This document shows positions 55,384 through 64,000 of a stretch of DNA of 64,000 nucleotides, piece by piece. This stretch comes from Haloferax sp. Atlit-12N (lineage in GTDB: Archaea > Halobacteriota > Halobacteria > Halobacteriales > Haloferacaceae). Position numbers and translations under genes: made by a program. Location of the stretch: NCBI RefSeq assembly GCF_003383095.1, contig NZ_PSYW01000002.1, forward strand, positions 1,169,441-1,233,440, written 5' to 3'. A model generated the notes under the pieces. It did not search any database, was not told the origin of the DNA, and saw only the letters and a program-made list of their open reading frames with translations. The stretch's first letter is position 1, and the number at the start of each line of letters is the position of its first letter.

Positions 55384-55983
55384 ATGCGCGCGCTCGACGA
55401 AACCGACCTCCACATCCTCGAACTCCTCGCCGAAGACGCCCGCCGACCCTTCAGCGACATCTCTGCCGAAGTCGGCCTCTCCGCGCCGGCGGTCTCCGAC
55501 CGCATCGACCGTCTCCGCGAGGAGGGCATCATCCGCCGCTTCACCGTGGACCTCGACCAATCGACGCTCTCGGGCGGGACGCCCGTCCTCGTCAGACTGA
55601 CCGTCCGCCCGGAGTTCGTCGACGAGGTCCGCGACGCCCTCCGCGCGGCCGACCCGGTCCAACACCTGTTCGTCGCGGCCGACGGCGAGGTGACGGCCCA
55701 CGCCCGACTTGACGGGAGTTCCGTCCGCGCCCAGTTGGACGACCTCGTGGACCTCTCGCGGGTCCGCGACTACGAGGTGAGCCTCGTGGAGTCCGCCGAG
55801 TGGACGCCGACGGTCAACGGGACCGGGTTCGCTCTCGAATGCGCCGAGTGCGGCAACACGGTGACGAGCGAGGGCGAAAGCGCCCGTATCGGCGGGACGC
55901 TCTACCACTTCTGCTGTTCGTCCTGTCTCGGCCGGTTCGAAGACCGATACGACCGCCTCGAAGCCGGCGCGAACGACGACTGA
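55384..55983 (+). CDS. AsnC-type regulator with TRASH metal-binding domain
   Basis: 199 residues. An AsnC HTH (FSDISAEVGLSAPAVSDRID) is at about 22-50, a RAM-like middle follows, and a TRASH domain closes the protein with CAECGNTV and FCCSSCLGRF, whose cysteines would bind Cu or a similar metal. Lrp/AsnC-TRASH proteins are known in haloarchaea as regulators of copper-ATPase genes, and one is the immediate neighbour here. It probably senses Cu(I) and controls copA and the chaperone. An earlier ATG (55357) would add nine residues and is possible. Confidence 0.88.
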   Translation: MRALDETDLHILELLAEDARRPFSDISAEVGLSAPAVSDRIDRLREEGIIRRFTVDLDQSTLSGGTPVLVRLTVRPEFVDEVRDALRAADPVQHLFVAADGEVTAHARLDGSSVRAQLDDLVDLSRVRDYEVSLVESAEWTPTVNGTGFALECAECGNTVTSEGESARIGGTLYHFCCSSCLGRFEDRYDRLEAGANDD

Positions 55984-56124
55984 CCGGTCGGGCGACGAGT
56001 GGGTAGTGCAGGCGACGACTGAGCGTCGGAGCCGGCGGTTTCGAATCCAAATTTCTGACCCGCTCGGACGTTCGGTTCTGAAGGGGCAATCGAGGTAAGA
56101 GAGGGGCACGTAGGTGTAGATAAG

Positions 56125-58713
<2,589 letters not shown>

Positions 58714-58762
58714 TCCGCTTCGCCGCCTCATTTTTCTCCTCGCGCGGCGATTCTCTCAGGGT

Positions 58763-58990
58763 ATGTCCACTCGAACCTCCGCGGGGCCAGCGCCGTGGCT
58801 TCTGGTCGCCGTCGGCGTGTTCCTCGTCCTTGTCGGCCTCGGAACGCTCGTGAGCGCCCCGTGGCGCTACGCCGGCGGCGAGTCGGTCGTCGCAGTCGCG
58901 GCGCTCCAGATACTCGGGTCGCTGTCGTCGGTCGTCATCGGTGCCGGAGTCGCGTGGCTCGGGGCGGGTGAGGCGCGCGAAAAACAGTAA
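58763..58990 (+). CDS. Small membrane protein downstream of copA
   Basis: 75 residues with two membrane helices (WLLVAVGVFLVLVGLGTLV and ILGSLSSVVIGAGVAWL). No recognised family and no metal-binding residues. It lies 49 bp after copA on the same strand and could be co-transcribed, or be a separate unit. It converges with the next gene. Confidence 0.6.
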   Translation: MSTRTSAGPAPWLLVAVGVFLVLVGLGTLVSAPWRYAGGESVVAVAALQILGSLSSVVIGAGVAWLGAGEAREKQ

Positions 58991-59002
58991 CGAGCGAGGC
59001 GT

Positions 59003-59857
59003 TCAGTACCGCGACGGGAGGAACGCCATGCCGATGAGGAGAATGACCGTGGTGAACGAGACGATAGCGATGCCCCAGAGGCCGTTTTCCGTCTCGTGGA
59101 AGCTGTCGATTTCGGACAGTTGCGCCTGGTAGCTGTCGTAGTTCTGCGTCAGGACGAGCGTCTCGCCGTCCGGGAAGTACGCGAGGTACTGCTGTCCCGA
59201 GATGGTCAGGTTCGCCTCGTTTTCGACGGTGACGGTGTTCTCCTCGGACGCGAACCACTCGATGGCCACGCCGGAGGTCTCGACCGCGTCGACGGTGACA
59301 GACTGGTTGTTGTAGTCGAAGGAGTCACCCTCGGCGACGGTGCGCGTCTCGTTCGCCGGGAAGTACTCGTCGACCGAGACGAGCGTCGAGTCGTTGACGA
59401 CGACGTAGCGCTCGCCGTCCCGGGTGACGGTCTCGTTGTCGGCGTTCGAGTCAGCTTGGAGGATTGCGGTCTCGTTGTACAGCTCGACCAGCGTTGCTTC
59501 GGTGGGGTCGGAGACGTTGGCGATTTCGACACGGTAGTCCGTGCCGTCGAGCGTGACGGTGCTCTCGTTGTCCCACGTCTCGGTGAAGCGAGCGGAGTCG
59601 TTCACGTAGGTGAGTTCACCGGAGCGGACCAGCGTGGTGCCGCCACCGTGGCCGCCCGACTCCTCCTCTTCGGTTATCGACGACACTGTGTACGCCTGGT
59701 CGCTATCGGGAACGGAGAACTCGTCCCCCTGTGCCAGCGAGTACTCGGGGTTCTCGAAACTGACCGACGGCGTCGATGCAGTCGCGATAAGTGAGTATGC
59801 ACCGGCACCGATGACCAGGAAGAACACGACGGAGATGACCGCGGCGCGTCGTTGCAT
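59003..59857 (-). CDS. Membrane-anchored protein with a large external domain
   Basis: About 284 residues from the ATG at 59857. One N-terminal membrane helix (AAVISVVFFLVIGAGAYSL) and one near the C-terminus (LWGIAIVSFTTVILLIGMAF) enclose an acidic, beta-rich external domain with many Asn-x-Ser/Thr sites (possible N-glycosylation). A TATA-like GTTATACG about 27 bases before the ATG predicts a leaderless transcript. I do not recognise the function. Confidence 0.68.
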   Translation of the reverse strand: MQRRAAVISVVFFLVIGAGAYSLIATASTPSVSFENPEYSLAQGDEFSVPDSDQAYTVSSITEEEESGGHGGGTTLVRSGELTYVNDSARFTETWDNESTVTLDGTDYRVEIANVSDPTEATLVELYNETAILQADSNADNETVTRDGERYVVVNDSTLVSVDEYFPANETRTVAEGDSFDYNNQSVTVDAVETSGVAIEWFASEENTVTVENEANLTISGQQYLAYFPDGETLVLTQNYDSYQAQLSEIDSFHETENGLWGIAIVSFTTVILLIGMAFLPSRY

Positions 59858-59998
59858 GGTTTCGGCATGGGCCACGCGGCGTATAACGATTACTTTTCCT
59901 CGGAGCGTGTCACCGCGTCGCGCGACCGCCGGCGGCGACTCCCGCCCCCAATACGACGGTGCGGACGAACAGTCGAAACTGTGGATTGACAAGGGTTT

Positions 59999-62900
59999 TT
60001 GAAACTATTGGCCGAACCATCCTCCAATGAGATACCGACCAGTCGTTCGACGGAGCCGAGCCGGGAGTTGGTCGTGACGCGCGATGACGACCTCGTCACG
60101 GAACAGTTGGAACTCGCCGCCAATCGCTTCGACTTCCTCAACGCGTTGGACGGCGCGCGCCTCGACAAGCGAGATTTGATCGAAGCGCTCCCGTACTCCC
60201 GCTCGACGGTCGACCGCGCGATACGCGACCTGACCGCCGCGGGGTTCGTCCTCGACGACGGCGACTACACCACGTCGCTGAAGGGCGGACTGTTCATCTC
60301 CCTGTTTCGTTCCACCCGCGACGCCGCCGCCGACGTGCTCGAACTCGACTCGTTCGTCGCGGGAGCGGCCGCCGACTACCCGCTTCCGGTCGAGGCCGTC
60401 GTCGGAGCCGACGAACTGCGGACCGACCCGCGCGTCTCACACCCGTTCGATGCGCTCGGAAACAGGCTCAAAGCGACGAACAACGGGACGTTCGTCCTCC
60501 CGTACCTGCCGAGTCAGACGTTCGTCGACCGGTGTACGACCTGGCTCGTCGACGGGCACTCCTGTCGGTTCGTCGCGCCCGACTCCGTCGTCACCGCTAT
60601 CTGGCGGGCGTACCCGGCGTTTCTCGAAACCGTACAGACCGTCTCGGACTGCGAGCTTCGGGTCGGCGAGGTGCCCCCGTTCGCCATCGCGCAGACGACG
60701 CTCGACGGGACGCCTCAGATGACGGTCGTCGCCTACGGTGACGACGCGCGCGCCCGCTGTGTCATCGAAAACACGAGCAAGCGCGCCGTGGCGTGGGCCC
60801 GGCGTCGCGTGCAGTCGATTTGGGAAGCCGCGAGCCCGTTCGACCTCAACGGAAACGCCGACGGCGATGCTCCCGAAACCGAAGCCGACATCGCGGACGC
60901 CAAAGCGGGCGCTGCGAACGCCGAAGCGACGACAACCGGTCCCCGAAGCGTAACTGACGACCGCGGTGCGAGTGCAACGATTCGCGGCCCGGCGCTCTCC
61001 ACGACGCTGCAGTCACAGGGATTCGTCCGACTCGCTCCGGCGTACTTCGACCGCGTCGGCGTCTCGCCGCCGCTGGCATGTTGGCGTGCCGGCTTCGACC
61101 TCGGCGAGGTCCGCGCCGGGTACGCGCTCGACCGCGAGCGCCCGGCCGAAGACGGACGCGAGAACGTGACTGACGACCTGTTCTCTCGGCTCCGCTCGGG
61201 AACCGACCACGTCGTGACGGGGCCACCCGGCGCGGGAAAGAGCACGGTCTGTATGTCCGTCGCGTGCCGGTGGTACGGCCACGAACAGGGTACCGTCCTC
61301 TACCGGAAGTCCGGCCAGCACGACCCGTTTACCTCCGCGGCGCACCTCGGTTCCTACCTCGCCGAGGCCAGCGGGCACGTCCTCGTCGTCGTCGAGGACG
61401 CGACCCGGAGCGAGGCGAACAGCATCTTCGAACTCGTCCGCGAGTTCGACGACGACGACCGCGTGACGTTCCTCCTCGACAGTCGGGAAAGCGAATGGCG
61501 CGACGGCTCGCTCCGCGGCACCGCTCGCCTCGAATTCCACCGGACACAGTCGATAAACGTGGTCTCCGTTCCCGTCATCGACGCCCGCGAGCGAGCCAGA
61601 CTGGTCGAGCACTTCGAGGCGACCGTCGGAACGAGCGTCGATATCGACCCCGAGGAACTCACCCCGAACGAGGGCGGAGACCTCGAGCCAGGAGAGATGT
61701 ATCTCTTTTTGCATCGACTCGCCCGGCACGCCGAGCCGGCAGCCGGAGGGAACGCCGCCCCGACGAGCCTCCTCGACGACATCGACTCCGTCTACGCCGA
61801 CCTCGAACGCGCCGACGAGCGCCTCGGCGTCGACGTCGGCGTTCTCGTGAATCTCCTGAACGCCTCGGGAATCGGCGTCTCGCCGCCGCTCGCGTACGCG
61901 CTCACCGAGTCGAAGCGCGACGAATCCGTCGTCGAAGAATCGCTCGACGCCCTCGAACGGACCGTCCTCTACTCCGCGTTCGGCGACGACGAGTCCGACG
62001 GGGAGCGGGTTCGCGCGGTCCACGAGACGTGGTCCGCTCGCTTCCTCCAGCGGCTGCTCGACCTCGAATCCGAGCGCCGCGCCCGCCGCCGGTTCGAGCG
62101 ATGTCTCGACGCGCTCTGCTCGCTCGTCGACGACGACGACGCGCGCCAGACCGTCCAATCGGTGTTCGGCGGGACCGCCGATATCGTTCGCACTATCGAG
62201 CGCGACTCCTCAACGTGGGGGGAACGACTCGTCCGCAGCGTGTTCGAACTCGGCGTCAACAACCCGACGCTCTCGGAACTGTACGCTGAGACCGACTTCT
62301 CGAACGTCGACGTGCCGCGAGCCTGTGACGACGACCTCCGACTCGACGTGCGTCGGTGGCGCGCCCGCATGTTCGTCAACGGTGGCGAACTCGAACGCGC
62401 CGAGCGGGAGTTCGAGTCGCTCGCGTCGCTCAACGGCGGAGACCTCGACGAAACGATGCTGGTCCGCGCGCGCGCCGACGGCTTCGCCGGGCTCTCCGAA
62501 GTCGAACGCTACCGCGGGTCGTTCGAGCGCGCACGCGAGTACGCACACGAAGCCCTCGAACGGTTCAGCCGAATCGATGACGACGTGGGCCGCAGTGACG
62601 TGTTGAACGCGCTCGGAAACATCAAAGCGCGAAACGACGACTACGAGGCGGCGAGAGTCAACTACGAGCGAGCACTCGATCTTCGTCGGTCTGTCGGCGA
62701 CGAGACGAAAATTGCGAGTACGGTTGCGAACCTCGCGCGAACGGAACAGTCGGTCGGCTCCTACGAGCTTGCTCGTCAATACGCCCGTGAAAGCTTACAG
62801 CTACAGAGAAAGATCGGATATCGCTGGGGGGAGGCGCTCTCACTCTCGATTCTCGGTATCATCGAGATCGAAGACGGGACGCTCGACGAGGCAGAGCAGT

Positions 62901-63625
62901 ACACTCGCGCGGCGCTCGAAGTGCGACGCGAAATCGGAGACCAGATGGGTGCTGCGTCTTCGGCGACAAACCTCGCCGAGATTCAGTTCCAACGTGGCGA
63001 CATCGAATCCGCACATGACCAGTACCTCGAACTAACAGACGTTATCGACGGTCAACAGTTCGGATGGGTCAACGGTGGTGTGTACCACGGGCTCGCCGAG
63101 ACGCACCTCAACCGAGGCGAACTCGACGACGCGCTCACCTGTGCCGAGCGCGCGGCGTCGTACTGTTCGGACAACGAGTCGCGCCTCGTCGAAGTGTTAG
63201 CAGTACAAGCACAGATACAGCTTGCACGAGGTGACATCGATACCGCACTAGAGATCGCCGAGGAGGCCTCGTCTCGAGCCGCAGAACTCGGGGCGTATCA
63301 ACAGGCAATGACGACTGCGATTGCCGGTCACGCGCGTACGCGCGCCGAGCAGATCGAAAACGGTGTTCACCAGCTCGAAACTGCGGTGGACCTCGCACCG
63401 ACTGGCGTTTCGGAAGGACGATGTCGGCGGCTCTGCGCTGGTGCGCACCGTACTGCCGGCGAGTGCGCTACCGCACTCGACGAATTACGACGCGCTGCAG
63501 CGTGCTTTTCCTCCGTCGAAGCCGGGGTTCGAGCGCGGAAGGCCGCACTCGACGCCCTCGAACTCGCACACGAACTGGGCGACGACGACGCGGTCAGCGC
63601 GCTCGAACAGCGACTCGTACGATAA
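59999..63625 (+). CDS. wHTH-STAND NTPase-TPR protein
   Basis: 1208 residues. N-terminus: a winged helix (FLNALDGARLDKRDLIEALP, then SRSTVDRAIRDLTAAGFV), then a ~150-residue domain seen in haloarchaeal HTH regulators (FVLPYLPSQTFVDRC). Middle: an NTPase with Walker A GPPGAGKST near residue 407 and VLVVVEDATR as Walker B, STAND-like. C-terminus (about 780 on): TPR-type helical repeats (RSDVLNALGNIKARNDDYEA, ESLQLQRKIGYRWGEAL). Such proteins sense a signal through the repeats and oligomerise or switch by NTP. The sequence from about 62.6 kb is less GC-rich than the rest of the gene. TTG at 59999 is the likely but not certain start. It borders the rRNA operon end. Confidence 0.8.
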   Translation: MKLLAEPSSNEIPTSRSTEPSRELVVTRDDDLVTEQLELAANRFDFLNALDGARLDKRDLIEALPYSRSTVDRAIRDLTAAGFVLDDGDYTTSLKGGLFISLFRSTRDAAADVLELDSFVAGAAADYPLPVEAVVGADELRTDPRVSHPFDALGNRLKATNNGTFVLPYLPSQTFVDRCTTWLVDGHSCRFVAPDSVVTAIWRAYPAFLETVQTVSDCELRVGEVPPFAIAQTTLDGTPQMTVVAYGDDARARCVIENTSKRAVAWARRRVQSIWEAASPFDLNGNADGDAPETEADIADAKAGAANAEATTTGPRSVTDDRGASATIRGPALSTTLQSQGFVRLAPAYFDRVGVSPPLACWRAGFDLGEVRAGYALDRERPAEDGRENVTDDLFSRLRSGTDHVVTGPPGAGKSTVCMSVACRWYGHEQGTVLYRKSGQHDPFTSAAHLGSYLAEASGHVLVVVEDATRSEANSIFELVREFDDDDRVTFLLDSRESEWRDGSLRGTARLEFHRTQSINVVSVPVIDARERARLVEHFEATVGTSVDIDPEELTPNEGGDLEPGEMYLFLHRLARHAEPAAGGNAAPTSLLDDIDSVYADLERADERLGVDVGVLVNLLNASGIGVSPPLAYALTESKRDESVVEESLDALERTVLYSAFGDDESDGERVRAVHETWSARFLQRLLDLESERRARRRFERCLDALCSLVDDDDARQTVQSVFGGTADIVRTIERDSSTWGERLVRSVFELGVNNPTLSELYAETDFSNVDVPRACDDDLRLDVRRWRARMFVNGGELERAEREFESLASLNGGDLDETMLVRARADGFAGLSEVERYRGSFERAREYAHEALERFSRIDDDVGRSDVLNALGNIKARNDDYEAARVNYERALDLRRSVGDETKIASTVANLARTEQSVGSYELARQYARESLQLQRKIGYRWGEALSLSILGIIEIEDGTLDEAEQYTRAALEVRREIGDQMGAASSATNLAEIQFQRGDIESAHDQYLELTDVIDGQQFGWVNGGVYHGLAETHLNRGELDDALTCAERAASYCSDNESRLVEVLAVQAQIQLARGDIDTALEIAEEASSRAAELGAYQQAMTTAIAGHARTRAEQIENGVHQLETAVDLAPTGVSEGRCRRLCAGAHRTAGECATALDELRRAAACFSSVEAGVRARKAALDALELAHELGDDDAVSALEQRLVR

Positions 63626-63688
63626 CGTCGTCAGTCGCTGATTCGATACCGAGACGCGTCGCTCACGGGAGTTGCGTTCGAAGAGAAA

Positions 63689-63765
63689 AGCCAAGGGCCG
63701 GATTTGAACCGGCGGGGGTTCCGCTCTGCAGGCGGATGCGTTGGGCCGAACTCTGCCACCTTGGC
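63689..63765 (-). tRNA. tRNA-Cys (anticodon GCA)
   Basis: The acceptor stem is GCCAAGG paired with CCTTGGC; the anticodon arm TCCGC-CTGCAGA-GCGGA gives anticodon GCA; the T arm is GCCGG-TTCAAAT-CCGGC. Base 73 is U, the usual identity base for Cys, at 63689. CCA is not encoded; a short T-run follows. In haloarchaea a tRNA-Cys gene often sits after the 5S rRNA of an rRNA operon, as here. A TATA-like GGCTTAAGC about 27 bases upstream may allow separate transcription. Confidence 0.95.
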
Positions 63766-63873
63766 GCAGTTACTGGTATCCCTGTCTTGTGCTTAAGCCT
63801 GACGGTGTGCGACCTGAGTCGGGCGTTTTCGCTGTCTCGACCGAGAGAGCGGTCGCTGTCTGTGTAGTGTGCG

Positions 63874-63894
63874 AGCGAGCGATTACCGCTCGCT
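63874..63894 (-). other. Hairpin between 5S rRNA terminator and tRNA-Cys
   Basis: AGCGAGCG and CGCTCGCT form a perfect 8-bp stem with a 5-base loop. It lies after the 5S terminator and before the tRNA. It could be an RNA-processing or stabilising structure; there is no T-run. Confidence 0.35.
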
Positions 63895-63904
63895 GTAAAT
63901 GAAA

Positions 63905-63936
63905 AAAGCCCACTGGACCGAAGTCCAGTGGGCTTT
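63905..63936 (-). terminator. Strong terminator hairpin after 5S rRNA
   Basis: A perfect 14-bp stem with a 4-base loop; on the minus strand the arm ending GTGGGCTTT is followed by further T residues, as in a transcription terminator. It lies just downstream of the 5S rRNA 3' end. Being in the spacer to tRNA-Cys, it may also stop or reduce read-through from the rRNA operon. Confidence 0.75.
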
Positions 63937-63942
63937 GTATGA

Positions 63943-64000
63943 GTGGGGGCGGCGAACTGGATTTCCCAGAGGATCGCTCACTCCAGTACTGACCAGAACG
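63943..64000 (-). rRNA. rrf: 5S rRNA, 3' part (cut by window edge)
   Basis: The minus strand reads GGTCAGTACTGGAGTG, then CTCTGGGAAATCC and TTCGCCGCC, which is the 3' half of haloarchaeal 5S rRNA. The 3' end is about 63943; the 5' part lies beyond base 64000. It shows that an rRNA operon enters from the right on the minus strand. Confidence 0.88.

Noticed and set aside
63421..63867. 148-codon + strand frame crossing the end of the STAND gene and tRNA-Cys
   Set aside because: It overlaps the tRNA gene and has Arg/Ser-rich shadow composition.

Overview
The window comes from a haloarchaeon, most likely Haloferax or a close relative. Proteins are strongly acidic, most of the DNA is GC-rich, many genes start directly downstream of an archaeal TATA box (leaderless), and secreted proteins carry Tat-type lipoprotein signals. 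Haloarchaea-specific proteins (J-domain/ferredoxin fusion, AsnC-TRASH copper regulator, DUF7123-like protein) agree. The right end enters an rRNA operon read leftward: 5S rRNA 3' part, a strong terminator hairpin, then tRNA-Cys(GCA). The genus is inference.

Region 1 (1-15.5 kb) is an accessory island, less GC-rich than the rest. At its centre is a leftward operon: DUF262/HNH nuclease, C5-cytosine methyltransferase, GHKL (MORC-like) ATPase, a decayed HhH-GPD mismatch glycosylase, and a second C5-methyltransferase. It is bracketed by two diverged copies of a rightward three-gene cassette: a second type of GHKL ATPase, an unrecognised beta-rich protein and a DUF6339-like protein. The left copy is cut by the window edge. 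This looks like a composite anti-mobile-element system and is the best candidate here for something undescribed. An AT-rich OLD-family ATPase-TOPRIM nuclease and a possible RNase H-fold protein follow.

Region 2 (15.7-22.5 kb) is a toxin-antitoxin and decay zone: a TumE-like toxin with an HTH partner, an HTH-PIN pair, a Tat lipoprotein behind a perfect palindrome, a Fic protein, and a chemoreceptor lacking most of its signalling domain. Two related ~120-bp repeats bracket about 4.4 kb of it.

Region 3 (22.7-36.7 kb) holds katG and a 12-gene leftward operon. The operon encodes a complete peptide-type ABC importer plus DUF917, DUF1177, AroM-like, M29/NicX-like, nitroreductase and Asp/Glu-racemase-family proteins and a small five-cysteine protein, probably for uptake and breakdown of a hydantoin- or peptide-like nitrogen compound. 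An Lrp-type regulator lies nearby.

Region 4 (36.9-64 kb) is mostly core-like: small regulators, a frameshifted membrane protein, a CARDB-MacB-type ABC system, an iron-regulated gene and a siderophore-type operon (both with TTAGG-N4-CCTAA boxes), a thioredoxin/CcdA pair, an FKBP isomerase, a copper module (chaperone, AsnC-TRASH regulator, CopA) and a 1208-residue wHTH-STAND-TPR protein beside the rRNA operon. No CRISPR array, insertion sequence or integrase was seen.
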